A DNA stretch of 64,000 nucleotides from Ceratodon purpureus (Eukaryota > Streptophyta > Bryopsida > Pseudoditrichales > Ditrichaceae). The DNA is taken from assembly GCA_014871385.1 (NCBI GenBank), contig CM026423.1, positions 6,300,967-6,364,966 of the forward strand, given 5' to 3'. Position numbers and translations under genes: made by a program. Under the pieces are notes generated by a model that saw nothing but the letters and a program-made list of their open reading frames with translations, ran no database searches and was not told where the DNA came from. Positions 26,220-38,040 of this stretch are shown one piece after another (position 1 is the first letter of the stretch; every line of letters begins with the position of its first letter).

Positions 26220-28197
26220 TTACAACCGCCCGCCAATTTCACGGAAAAGACCATCGTTGTCTTCCTCACCGTCAGCATCGTCGTCGTCGTCATCATCTTC
26301 AATTTCTTCGTCTTCCTCCTCGTCTTCCTCTTCGTCATCCTCCTCCATGCGGCGAGGAGCACTGATGACCACTCTTTGGCCTTGAGACTCATCAAGGTCT
26401 TTCCGTAACTTTACCAGGTTGGCTTCCTTTCGTTTGGCTTCTAGTTCAGCTTTCTGTGCTTTCCGCTTCTCCAGATCAGGCCTGCGTTAGGAAAGAAAAA
26501 GCAAGTTACAAACGAACCACTATAGCAAGATGTACCAATCCCGGCCATTGGTTCTGAAACGACGAGAAAACAAACGACAATCTCTCGAAATCATGCAGGT
26601 ATCATCAAAGTCATAATGAAAACACGGCATCGTTACTGGTTTGAGTTCATGCATGTACAGCCGTAACTCCCAGAGCTACAAATTTCACTCCCAAAGCTAA
26701 GAACAGTTTTGTGCATATTTGAAACACCAATAGTGCCAGACAGAACGATTTGAATGAATTGCTGTACGTACCAGTAAGACTCCATGTACTCATCCGCGGA
26801 CTTGTCCACTTGGTTAAAGAAATCAACTATACCTTCCCCTGAAACAGCTGATACACCTGCACTACGAAGGTTTTTGTAGAACTCATCAAGGACCAAACAA
26901 AGGCTACGGCTCAAACTGGAGGAATACGACTGATCACCCTCCACGGCACTTTGAAAAGCTTCAAAATCCTCCATCCACTGTAGCAAATAAAACACGCAAG
27001 TGTGTGTGATTACCAATAGTTTGAAACCGGTTTACAATGAGTACCTATCTAAATCAGTAAAAAATAGTTGTTCGATTCTATATTTGAAAATTTCAACTCT
27101 ATCAGGATAAATCAACTACACCAACATTAAATCATCTAAACATTCTCAGATAATAAATTCATCATGCACAACAAGAAGAATGAGACCACAGTGCGAGCAA
27201 TCAGATGTAGGATAGGTTCACACCTCCAGAGCAAACTGATGTTTAGCAACATCAACCTTGTTGAAAGCTAACAGTAGTGGAAGTCTTGTCTTGTAAAGTA
27301 TACCACATGCATAAAGCATGTTACTCATGAATGTCACAGGGTTCACGGATCGCGGTGTGTCGACGACATAACAGACGACTGTTGGAAAACAAGACGCGAA
27401 AGCTTCAACAACGATTGCACCAGACGCTGACCACGTGAAAATTTCGATCTGCCCTGGGGTATCCACAAGAACATAGTCTAGATTTTCCGCCCGTGCCTCT
27501 ACCAATCCCACAACCTGGCACCCATGATGTAAATCAGAACCACTGCTTGAGAGAAAAAGAAGGGGAACCAAAGGAACAAACAACGCCTAACCACCAATGA
27601 TCAAACTTAAGTCACTACAATCCACCATCATTGTTACAAAAGGACCTTCAAAATAAAAGTCAGATGAATAACCTCATCGAACTTGGTGGCAAATAGATTC
27701 AAAGATGTAAGAATGCCCCCGTTCGGTCCCAAGTTATATTCCTTCATCACGTTCTTATAGTTGACAGTATCACGAATGTCAATGTTGGCTGTAAACGGTA
27801 GAGACATCACCGCGGGATCAAGGTTCAGCACATAGCCTCTCTTTTTGGAGCTCTGAACATGTGATACCAGTCGCTGCATCAAAGTCGTCTTTCCACTACC
27901 TGTACACCCAGACGCAAAATTAAAATCGTAATAATGTCCCAGTTCGTAGTAAAAACATTTTAACGGGTCTTGGGCTTACAGGACTAGCGGACAATTTTCC
28001 GAAGGTTTAAAAAAAAGACTGAATAATAAGAAACTAAATACGAGACCGAGGACCGCACCTGCCATCCCGATAACAATGATCACAATGGGCTTCTTGTGCG
28101 CCACCTTAGGAGGAGGTGTGCTTGCACCGCTACTGGATGCCTCTCCAGAATCATCGGCTCCTGTCGCCTGCATCTTCTCATCCGCAACGTCCTCCAT
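26220..28197 (-). CDS. GPN1: GPN-loop GTPase 1 (QQT2/XAB1 family)
   Basis: Five exons (28197-28059, 27899-27673, 27514-27224, 26977-26772, 26481-26220) encode 374 residues, a normal length for the family. Visible motifs are the P-loop GMAGSGKTT (about 44-52), the diagnostic Gly-Pro-Asn loop in LGPNGG (about 103-108), switch DTPGQIE (about 140-146) and the base-recognition motif FNKVD (about 207-211). A charged helix follows ([20 protein letters not shown]) and then a long Glu/Asp tail encoded by a GTC/CTC-type microsatellite, ending in [13 protein letters not shown]1 forms a dimer with other GPN GTPases and helps assemble and import RNA polymerase II. In Arabidopsis QQT genes are needed for early embryo divisions. 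An in-frame upstream ATG would lie inside the leader intron, so 28197 is the start. Confidence 0.95.
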
Positions 28198-28205
28198 CCT
28201 AAATC

Positions 28206-29330
28206 CCTGAAAAAAAAACACCACAAGAAAATAAGCGCTTAAACCATGCTGAAGACGACTAGGTTCTCTAAAATTAATAATATGGGACTAGCAGACCTGC
28301 CACCAGGCATCCAAGGCCCTTAATCCAGTAAGCGCCAAATGGAGAAATGACTTCCGTTGCAAAACATAACCTGGAATACCACTTCTGGCTCCTGCAACTA
28401 TCTCTCTACCCATCCGCTTAAAAATAAAAACGTCCCCGAACGATCACTTAACCTGCGACAAACTTTCTTCGTCCCCTTAAACCCTAAACCTCCATGTCAA
28501 CAAATGCACAGATTGAGCCTAAACAAGTCCGCTCGAAGAAACACATGCGGTTATTCCAAAAGCCACCATCCCCAAACTGCAGTTTCCGTCCTGCTAAGAA
28601 AATAGCAGACGCATACTTATTTGAAAACCTAAAAAATATCGATCCTTTTGACGACTTCCAGAACAATCTAGAAAAAAACAATTGCGCATAATTGAGCTCC
28701 CATCAGAAGCTTGAAGATATCAGAAACCTCACACAACACATCCCCAATTCTAAGAGCCACCCTAGACACTCTCCCGGTACAACAAACAAGAACACCCAGG
28801 AACGCCCGATCGGACTACGCCTCATGAACTAAGACCATTACAGTAAGAAAACGCGAACGGTCGACAACTACGCAGCTCACGACGAACTTACAAAAGCTTC
28901 ACATTCTGAAACCCCACAAAACCCTGCTCGCAGAACCCCAAAACATGACCAACGAAAACACCCCAGTGCCGGTACCTCAAACCCTACAATTCAAAACCCA
29001 CAAAAACCCAAAAAATACCTCCCAGCGCCATTCAAACCCATCCCCGGAAATGCTCCAAAAACACCCCAAAAATAAACTACATCGCCAAACCCTCCACTTC
29101 ACCCGACAATGAAAAACCACGACTAAATTCACCACACTAAACCCTTCCGGACAAAATCACCCCCGACAGATGGAGATACACGACGACACTCACCTCGATT
29201 GGCGCAGGAACCGAACCAAACACAAACCACGACGCTCTCCGACGATGAAAAACGCGTCCTGCAGCGCACAAGGTTCCGATTTGTGAAGAATTTTAGGGTT
29301 TAGTGAGCACTGACTGTAAGCATTCTCGCA
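28206..29330 (-). promoter_or_regulatory. 5'UTR intron, first leader exon and promoter side of GPN1
   Basis: A strong acceptor (poly-T then CAG) ends at 28207, just nine bases before the GPN1 ATG. A matching donor CGAG/GTGAGT sits at 29194/29193. This predicts a leader intron of about 987 bp with a GC-richer first exon upstream to roughly 29300. The intron is C-rich on the plus strand and has no coding content. Exact transcription start not determined. Confidence 0.6.
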
Positions 29331-29357
29331 AGACATGCAGGCTCCGAGTCATGGCCC

Positions 29358-29460
29358 AATGACCGAGGCCACGTCCCTGTCACCGTGGACACGTCCCTGT
29401 CACCGTGGACACGTCCCTGTCACCGTGGCCATGCCCCTTTCACCGTGGCCATGTCCGTAC
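29358..29460. repeat. 20-bp tandem repeat next to the GPN1 leader
   Basis: About five imperfect units with the core CGTCCCTGTCACCGTGG repeat at 20-bp spacing. They lie immediately upstream of the inferred GPN1 first exon. Open frames through the array are a by-product. Confidence 0.75.
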
Positions 29461-30444
29461 CAAAACTGGCTAAATTATGCAAAAACAACTAACTCAATAA
29501 TGGGACTGCTACAATTGCAAAAGGAGAAAAATTAAAAAGAACAATATTGAAGTGTAGGCATGCTGAAACACCGTAGCAGGTTTGCCATCAGGCAAACAAA
29601 TATTATTATTTTTTTGATAATAATTATTTTTTGCCACTGCCTGCTTGTGTCCTTGAGCAATCCAATTATGAAAGCTGCGTCGTTGCTGTTGTGTGGAGCA
29701 AGTGCCAGCACCTTCTGTGGAATTCTGAGCAACAGTGCAGCACGTCTCTCGTTTCAGAGTTCGTGGGCATTGTGGCATTTAGAGAATGAGGAAGTGAAGA
29801 AACGTTCTGCTAATTGTGGAGTTCAACTTCCACCTTGCCAATTGATTGAAGTCTAAGGCGGTCCTGGCTCTCGGCGAATTAGGACCTTGGTTATGATTTT
29901 ATGGATGCCCAAAGTAATATTACAGATGACCAAAGCTGCAAATGTATCATTCAGCTGGTGGAGACAACAGCACCAATTACAAGCTTGAAAAGAAGAATCT
30001 ACAAGTACATAAGCAGGCAACCACTGATCCAATGAGGTCACTTGAAACAATTGGAAAAACACGAGCTCTGATGCACTAGTAATTAGCAATACCATGGAGA
30101 CATGGAACCACAATTATTTGATATTATACATATGGTGGGCACATAGGTTTTGAGCTAGTAGTAGTTGAGTCTTGCTCATCACTCCTATCTACTTCTTCGA
30201 TCAGGTCCCTAGATAATTCTAGCACATTCAGTACTCTGGATACGTTGCAGGAGCAGTCTGTGTGCAAGTCTCTGCTGCGGCTGGCTCCTAGGATACATAC
30301 GGCCTTGATCGAGAGCTGAATCTCCGAGCACAATTAGTAGGCCAAGAAGTACATCTCTTTAAGATTCATATATACAAGTGAAGAACCGCATGGAAATCCA
30401 GACAGACTCATCCTGCTTCAGAGAAATTAAGAAGGCCCTAAGTT
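29461..30444. other. Repeat-derived spacer with an end related to the 13.9-kb element
   Basis: At 29567-29605 the sequence AACACCGTAGCAGGT followed by CAGGCAAACAAATATT matches the left end of the 13905-14148 element (AACACCATAGTAGGT, then CAGCAAACAAATATT). No matching right end was found nearby. The remaining frames (for example 30124-30333 minus) are unrecognised. Confidence 0.4.
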
Positions 30445-30553
30445 GTTTATGATTGACCGGAACAACGATTTAGAGGCTCATCACATACTGTACAATGGGA
30501 TGAATAGTGCAAACATGTGAGCCTGTAATCAGCGGTTCCGGTCAATCATAAAC
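30445..30553. repeat. Perfect 19-bp inverted repeat (109-bp foldback)
   Basis: GTTTATGATTGACCGGAAC at 30445-30463 is the exact reverse complement of 30535-30553. Inside the loop, AGGCTCA and TGAGCCT give a second short stem. It could be a tiny foldback transposon or a small-RNA hairpin. Confidence 0.75.
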
Positions 30554-31036
30554 GGCTCTTTTGTTCCTCTGCCTCCTCTGCCTCCTCCAACCTTCGGCAC
30601 CTACAGACAGTAAAGAGGGAAAAAACTTGTCTAGTTACAATTTGTCTAGTTACACAACATGTATATCGAAAGCATGTACAATGCCTGCCAGACTCATCTG
30701 TCGACACAAGAACTGAGTCTGTTTATTGCCACAAGTCAGATATTCCGAAACAGGCATCCCACATATAGTATCCTCTTCAGAACCATGATCATGAGGCTAC
30801 CCCAAGAGAGTACAAGAAGAGTGCTGAGAGTTTCAGAGGGACTTCATCGCTATCTCTGGATACTAAGTGCAGCAGATATGCCATTGTACATGAGGAGTTG
30901 ATTCATACAAGTTAAAATGAAGAAGGATAATACTATGCAGATTCTATTTCAGTACTCACCATGGCCAGGTAGAGAAACTAAGCTGTGTTTGAACCCCAAG
31001 AATCAAGGTGAGTGAACATTGTCTTCATCATTACAC
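30554..31036. other. Spacer between two foldbacks
   Basis: No recognisable gene. An open frame at 30659-30901 (80 codons) has no identifiable domain. Confidence 0.4.
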
Positions 31037-31179
31037 TCTGGAACATCACCAACTATTTGAAACATTCTAATATTTGGTAGTATGCCATTTTGTTCTGGAG
31101 CTGCCAGAGCTCCTACTCCTGAACAAAATGGCATACTACCACATATTAGAATGTTTCAAGTAGATGGTGATGTTCCAGA
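31037..31179. ncRNA. Long foldback with 64-bp arms, MIRNA-like candidate
   Basis: Arm 31037-31100 pairs with arm 31116-31179. I count 60 of 64 positions complementary, with a 15-base loop. A 19-base stretch (GTAGTATGCCATTTTGTTC) is matched without error, and the arms start and stop sharply. This geometry fits a young plant MIRNA or siRNA hairpin, or a recent inverted duplication. Expression and strand are unknown. The right arm also reads TPEQNG in one frame, a string seen in copia integrases, which is probably chance. Confidence 0.55.
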
Positions 31180-34039
31180 TTTCTAGGCTCCAAAGCTCTC
31201 TTAAAGTGCAAATACTAAACACTCACAAACTTCAAATCTAAGTGGTATGCCTACCAACAGAGCACCCACCAAGGATAAGCACTACTCTGTGTTCTAATGC
31301 TGAGGGAAGTCTGGGGTTCCTTATTTATAGCTAAGGCAAAGAGACGGCTAGAAATCTCACAACATCTTCAAACCCTAAAAATTAACCTAAATCTTTGAGA
31401 CTTCAGATGTGGACCTCAGGTCCACATATGAAGCCCATGTGACTGGCATAACGGGTCATATTATAACTGACACTCTTGCCAGCAGTATTTGAGGTGTTTA
31501 GAGAGTAGATTTGAATGTACATCAAAATTTTGTCGGTGCTAAGTGCCTAAGTTATGAAGAGTCTTCTAAGGCACCAACTTTCTTACCAAGTACTACGAAT
31601 AATTTTAGAAATCACAATCAATTGCCCTGCTTTTATTCAAGTACATTGGACTATGCAAAGAAGGTTTTTGTAAATTGAATATCTAATAGATCTAGTCCTT
31701 ATAGCTCCACTAATTCACCCTCTATAAATTATTTAAAATGAATATTCTACAAATGGCACCTACTTGGTTAGCTAACTATGGCAAATAGCCTTCTTGTTAG
31801 CCAAAGTTCATTATTTTGGACTATAAATTCAAGTATAAGTCATTTAAGACATTCATTTTACATTTATTTTTTGGATTTAACGTTATAAATTGCAACCCTT
31901 GATCATTTTGGAATTTCTAAATGCAAATCCATCTTTTTACTTACAATTAGATAAAATTACATGTCATAACTTTATTGATGGAAGTATGTATTGGTTGTGT
32001 ATCATAAAATGGTCATACATAAGAGACTAACCATCTTAATATGTTACAATGTTCATGAAGAAAATTCATATAAATTAAGAAATATGTATCAAATATATTG
32101 ATAAGTAGATGTTGTAACTTGTTATTAGACTATTGTGGTTGTCAATGTGAAATGTGTAATTGCAATCACATTAGTATGTATATAGAACATTCCAAATTGT
32201 AGTGAAATCATTTATAGTGAAGGGGAGAAGCACAATAAAATGAACCAAAAAAGTGCTTAACTATTTGCTAATTTCAGGCTTTTTGCCAAAATTGCACAAA
32301 AGTGATGGAAAGATGTAATTGAAGTCAATTTTTTTCACTAAGATAGATTCTCAACTTATTTTTCTACAACTTAGAAAAGTTTTGTGCAAAGTAGACTCTT
32401 TGAAGTTATTGTATGAAGGCTTTAAATCCAAGCAAAGTAAATGCAATCATTTGAAAAAGTGGCTAGAAAAGAATCAAAACCTATTGAAAAGTCAATTTTG
32501 ATGAAGTGGTGCCCTTTGTATGTTTAAGAGGTATTCTAAAATAGTCAATACCTATACTCATTAATTGGTTTAGGATTCGAGAAGTACCGCAAGGATGTAT
32601 TTTAAGAAGGTCACTTCCACGGTACTTTTTGTGAGTTCTTTTTAACCGAATGTTGTTATTTAAATTGAAAAAAAACATCCTCTAAAGAAAATAGTGAGTG
32701 TTTAAGATGAATTTGTAACAATTTTCACCTTGTCACTCTAAAATCCTCAAAGAATGATAAATTCTTGGTTGTCGAAAGTACTATTCTTAGAATGATTATC
32801 ATAGTTTTATCAAAGCAATTTTTTCACTTCTATATGCTAAAATGAATTGGAAGCAAATAACATCTTTCCTTTACAAAAATCTTACAAATATACATCTAAT
32901 TCATTTTTTACGCACTCACAAAATATGTTCATTGTTCTTCAAGTAATGAAGGCAAAGATTATGCTTCAAAGCAAAGTCAAATGGATAATAATTTGAATTA
33001 TTGCATTCATGCACCAATCTTGCATGATTCTATGATGAAAAAAATCTTAACCATTATGAATCAAGATACCACATCAACTTCGTTCACCAACAAGATCAAA
33101 CCATTTTCATAGTAAGACATACAAAAAACAAAACAACTCATATGTATGCTGAAAAACAATTAATGAGCATAATATTCACCATGCACTCAAGGTGGCAACA
33201 AAATATAAGTTGGAAAAGCATTTCTCAAAAATAGACATTGTATCACAACTTTATTACTTGTCATCCTTCACATATTTGAGTGTCTCCTTTTATAGTTGAG
33301 TGCACCTTCTCCATACCATCATCAATAAGTCTATGTTATCATTTTGAAATATAAGGGACTGATTTCTAAAATCTTTGCACCAACTGAATTAATAGTGTGG
33401 TTCAACCTACCACCTTCAATTGCATTGATGCTTAAGAAGGATTACTTCTTGTAAAGCAATAAAAATAATGATTCAAGCGTTTTAGTTTTAATCTCAATAT
33501 ATTCAAAAAAATTAAATTGGACTGGAAATCAGATTTGTCAAACTACATTTCGTTAGTTTACCTCAATTGCAAAAACAAGCAAATGCCAATGTCTCAATTG
33601 ACTAGATTGTCATTTCACATATGACCGTACATGTTGTGGTCATTCAATTTGGTCATTCAAGGTGTCTCTTCTACTAGTGTTAAAATTCATTGATCACTTT
33701 TTTGTTTGCAAAACAATTGCCAATGCCAATACTTGCATATGAATGTTTGATATAACAATCTTTCTTTCAATTTAATTGATAATTATCGTAAATTACCATT
33801 GAGAGAATAACAGAGATTAAATTGACAACATTAACTCACTTTTAGTTTGTATTTTCCAAACTGATACTGTGTACCCAAAACAAATAATTACAAAAAGTTG
33901 ATTATTAGAAACAAATAATATAACTATAGTGGATTTTCAATGATAGTTGAACCAAAAATTCATAGGAAAATGATCAAGTATAGAACTTTGGATTGATAAC
34001 CATATAACTACTTCATAACAAACATTCTTCCAATTTATC
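31180..34039. other. AT-rich spacer, no gene seen
   Basis: AT-rich, low-complexity sequence. Short frames (32319-32501, 32481-32678) show no family features. Confidence 0.5.
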
Positions 34040-34620
34040 ATATTTGAGTACTTTTGTGGTACACTTTATTATAATTGCGGAACAACAAGTTGAACTCACA
34101 AGGTGATCTCTGTATATCTTGGACAACTTTTTAAAAAATAAAATAAAATCTAACTTTAATAAAAAGAATCAATTTATTTTATAAAAAAATGCTTAATTTA
34201 ATATATCAAAATTTGTACTAAAATACTAATAAAAAAACCATATCAATTCTTTACAGAATGTTATATTGTATGTCAAATCCTTTGTATAGAGTCTTCATTG
34301 TTTGAATACGATTTGTGAATAATAGACTTTTTATCATTTCATCAGCATAGCTAAAATGATACCATTTAAAAACATTCCTTCAAAATATCAAAATAATCTT
34401 GAGGATCGGCTTCAAACATCTTATCAAATTCTACTATTTGAAAACCAATTCTAGACCATTTTACCAAGCAATCAAGCAAATGGATCTGGAAGAATCCACC
34501 AAGGATTATTTGTTGGATGCTCCTTGTAACTCGTGGGATGTGGCACCAAAGAGAGGGTTTTGCGTACTTTCTAGACTGCACAACTTCCTTCTATGATAAC
34601 TACTAATTGCTTGAAAATTT
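34040..34620. repeat. Local duplication, copy A (uninterrupted)
   Basis: This copy shares ordered blocks with copy B, which consists of 35170-35546 and 50863-51060. Examples are AACCATATCAATT, AATGATACCATAT/TTA and TATCAAATTC..ATATTTGAAAACC, ending in a GTGGCACCAAAG-like block. Copy A runs uninterrupted through the point where the CACTA element sits in copy B. Confidence 0.55.
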
Positions 34621-35546
34621 CAAATCAATATTAGTAAAAATGCACAAACAACATGCTCTGCCTAGAAGTAGAGCACCTAGAAAAGAAATCATACCTACCT
34701 CTCCATGTTCTTATGCTCAAGCAGGCTAAAAATAGGTACATTGAAATATGCAACTATTATTCTTATCGCCCTCATTCTCGAAATTAGAGAGTTGTAAGCT
34801 TAAATGTATGTCAAATTCTTGTAAATCATGCGGAAATTCCGTGTTATACTCATCTCTAGAAAGACACCGACCTTCTTCTCAAGTAAAGCTACTTAATTTA
34901 AAAATCACCATCAAATGTCAATCTTTTGTTCATAAACGGTGGATCTTGTAGTTGAGGTTCTTCTATGCTAAACTTGTAATAACTCTAAAGCTACATGGAC
35001 CTTCTTGTCTCAGAATTTGTTAATTATGACAAGTGCACATTCTACAAAGTGCACATTCTACAATTAAGCTTAAAGTACATCCAAATATGGTGTGACGTTG
35101 TTACTAACCAAAGTTAATCAGGTGAGACGGAAGATTGAAGCCTATTAGGTCAAAACTTTGTGGATTATACTTATTTTTTATTTCGATAGGAAGTCTTGTT
35201 TCAATATGATTTATAAGAGACTCCTAATATATCTTGTAACTTTATGAAATAATTCAATTATTCTCAAGCTTACTCAAAAACATTCAATTCATTTTATAAT
35301 TAATAGTTTAAATTCAAAATATTTGAATTTGTGTTAAATTATTCTAAATTGATAAAAATAACCATATCAATTGGCTTCAAAAGGTTATGTTGTAAGTCAA
35401 ATGTAAAGACTTCAAATTATTATTTCCTTGAATATGATGATTTGTGAGTGACACCAAAGTTATAATTATTTACATGTAGTTTTAATGATACCATATGAAA
35501 ATATTCTTCTGGGATATTGAAAGAACGTCGGGTGTCACTTTCATAC
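34621..35546. repeat. Spacer and left half of duplication copy B
   Basis: From about 35170 to 35546 this resembles copy A (34040-34410). It ends in the ATA (35544-35546) that forms the left target duplication of the CACTA element. 34621-35170 holds nothing recognisable. Confidence 0.5.
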
Positions 35547-35560
35547 ACTACTGGAAAAGC
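35547..35560 (+). repeat. Left terminal inverted repeat of the CACTA element
   Basis: CACTACTGGAAAAG, identical in inverse to 50846-50859. Confidence 0.95.
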
Positions 35561-35835
35561 AGTCTTTCTACACCACAGCAGTACACCGGGGGGAGACTCT
35601 GGTGTAGAGCACAACCGAAGCAGCCAATGAGAGTCGAGCTGTGATTTCTGGGGGCGATATTGCGATGTTACAGTCTGATAATAGGATTAAGTCGTGAGAG
35701 TAGATGCAAAGTAACTGTTGCCGTGTTCCAAGGCAAGTAGCCAAATAAAATAATGCGGTCCGGTGGGCCATGACGGTGCCGAATAATGGATCCTGAGATG
35801 CCCATGTCCCACGAGGGGAGGCCGGTGGTGAAACG

Positions 35836-35993
35836 GTTGATGACCGGTAGTTTAGTTGATGACCGGTTAAGCGGATCAGGGTTTCTCTTTGGTGTAGAAT
35901 GATTGATACACAGTGCTGTATCCGGATGAGACGGAATGCGATACATACCCTCGCGGGTGGCTATGTCCACCCAACTTTTGGTTGAGGACCGGT
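35836..35993. promoter_or_regulatory. Left subterminal motif cluster
   Basis: GTTGATGACCGGT occurs at 35836-35848 and 35855-35867, and GTTGAGGACCGGT at 35981-35993. The reverse complements of the same motif fill the right subterminal array, so the two ends carry inverted copies. In En/Spm, subterminal motifs bind TNPA. The same role here is inferred. Confidence 0.6.
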
Positions 35994-36411
35994 GTCATTG
36001 TAAAGTGGGCATGTGAGCAATTGGATATAACACTTTCGTGAAAACAATGCAGACAGCTTGCAGATTTGAAGCGCACTGTATGATCTCAGGTTACATAACA
36101 AGTGCAACATAGAATCATTCACAATTATATTGTCAAGAGTTATAATGTCGTTCTTGAAACTACTCAAAACAGTGCAATTACAGTCCATTAATTAAGTTCA
36201 GGATGTGCAATTGGTTGTCTATGGTAGATCATTGGAGAAGTCATAGAGTCTACATCCGATAACAGCCGCATTTTGAAAATCTGGGAAATAGTTTGTGACA
36301 CGGATCAAAGCCTATGAACCAACAACTATGGAAATGAAGGGATTGCCAATCCGGATAACTACAAACAGCCATGTACAGAAAGTGATCGCAACAACACTGG
36401 AGATCAAATCT

Positions 36412-38040
36412 CTACAGTTCCTTCATGAGGTCCAGCACTGCTTGTAAGTCGGCGAGTTGTGAATCAATCTTCGCACATGCGGCCTCATAGCTTGCCTTTG
36501 CCTCTGCCAGTTCCGCTTTCAGCTTGGTGATGAGTGATGTCTGTCGTCTAGACTTGAACTCCCATTGTGTCCGACGCTGTTTCGCTACGTCGACGTTCTG
36601 TTGCCACGATTTCTCGAGAGATTCGCACATTCGTACGAAGTACTTGCGTCCACGGACCTGCTCTGGATCAGTCAGGCTTCCATCGTCTTCACGAGCAGCC
36701 ATGCAGACAGTTCGGGCCTTCTCGTATTCTTCGCAGGCATAGTTGTGGCTGTCCACATTCTCCGCGAGCTTCCTATTCATGTATTTTAGACGTTCGTTTT
36801 CTTCAATGACTCTGGACTTCAGTAGTGCAACGTCTCTCTTCTCGTCGTGGGAAGACATGCAGAGCTTGTTGCGCTCGGTAGTCACTGCCACCTCTATCGC
36901 AGGGCGTAGCAGGGATAGTCCAGCAAACGTGGAATTTGTCATGGTTTGGAATGCTGCGTCCGCCTTCGAGGTGGGTTGCGCAAGGTCGCGGCGAGTGCTT
37001 GACTCACCCGGTTCGTACTTGATCGGGACATCATCGGGGAGGAAGCTCTGCTCTGGAGTTTGAGTCACCACCTCCTGCATTGTTTTGCAAAATCAGGCAA
37101 GCTTTACTCGTGAGTAAATCACATAATTCACAGATGAGCAATCAGAATCCATGTACTGTACGAGAAGGTGAGTACATAGCGCATATTCAGCATGCAGCAT
37201 CTGCGAAACAGAGGGGGAGGACATGGCCGACAGTTGTAGATACGAAAATTGCACAAATTAAATTTTAGCAATTTAAAGAACAGCACATTCCACCAAATGT
37301 ACACTTAGGTGAACTCTCATGTGTTTTGATAACTCTCTGGCCGTTATCATCTGGAATTGTTCTGGAATTCAGAACTTTCCAATCGGTCGAATTAGTGGCA
37401 CAGGTTTGAAAATTCACAAGACGTTTTGTTGGGGAATTCCAGACCGAGACTCAATAAACGAGACAGAAAAAGTACATGCAATTGACACGACATGATCGAA
37501 GAGTCTAAGTGAATTTAAGACGTGCAATGTCACGAAAAATTGAGAAGTGGAACGCGGTGAGACAAGAGGTTCACAGGATACACGTACCTCGGTCGGTTCG
37601 AAGGGGAGGACAATCTTCAAGGGAGGAAGAGGTTCGCGTAACTCCAGGAACTGCGGTAGGACACGAGGGATCCCCGAGTGAGACTGGTGAGGGTGTGTCA
37701 CTTTGTATGCGAATGTTGCCCAATCGATCTCGCAACCTTGAGCTTCGGCGAGGAGGCCGCGAGCAAAGTGGAACGGTATCACTCCGGTGATGGGCCAGTT
37801 CAGCTGGACTACGCGGCTGTGAAGCTCATGCACGTAAATCTCGTATAGTGGATTCCCATGGCTCTCAAAGTAATGACCGGATCCGTGCTTCGGGCCCCAG
37901 AACTCAGCCATGTCGTGGCGAGTCGGTAAGAGCTCCGTCGGAGTGACTGTGGGGATTAAACCGGTATTGTTCAGCGACATGTAATGAGCAAACCAATCGA
38001 TTGAGGCTAGCTCTGTCTGGGGCGGTCCAAATTGCGACAT
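36412..38040 (-). CDS. Unrecognised coiled-coil protein of the CACTA element
   Basis: Two exons (38040-37588, donor GAG/GTACGT; 37074-36412, acceptor ATGCAG/GAG) encode 371 residues. The N-terminal 150 residues form a compact Trp/His/Pro-rich block (for example HDMAEFWGPKHGSGHYFESH and VVQLNWPITGVIPFHFARGL) that I do not recognise. After a Ser/Pro-rich linker, the C-terminal half is highly charged and heptad-like (IEENERLKYMNRKLAENV; LITKLKAELAEAKASYEAAC), so a coiled coil is likely. It lies downstream of the transposase on the same strand, next to the left terminal repeat. It could be a DNA-binding or regulatory partner, in the way TNPA serves En/Spm, but no domain shows this. Confidence 0.75.

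Noticed and set aside
28198..28224. Upstream in-frame ATG for GPN1 at 28224
   Set aside because: It lies within the poly-pyrimidine/acceptor region of the inferred leader intron and adds a non-conserved MVFFF start.
29335..29535. Open frame through the 20-bp array, and possible CRISPR-like repeats
   Set aside because: Tandem units without unique spacers in a plant nuclear genome; the frame only reflects the repeat.
31111..31180. TPEQNG string, a hallmark of copia integrases
   Set aside because: Only six residues, followed by unrelated sequence and a stop, and it lies inside the foldback arm; no other copia domains nearby.
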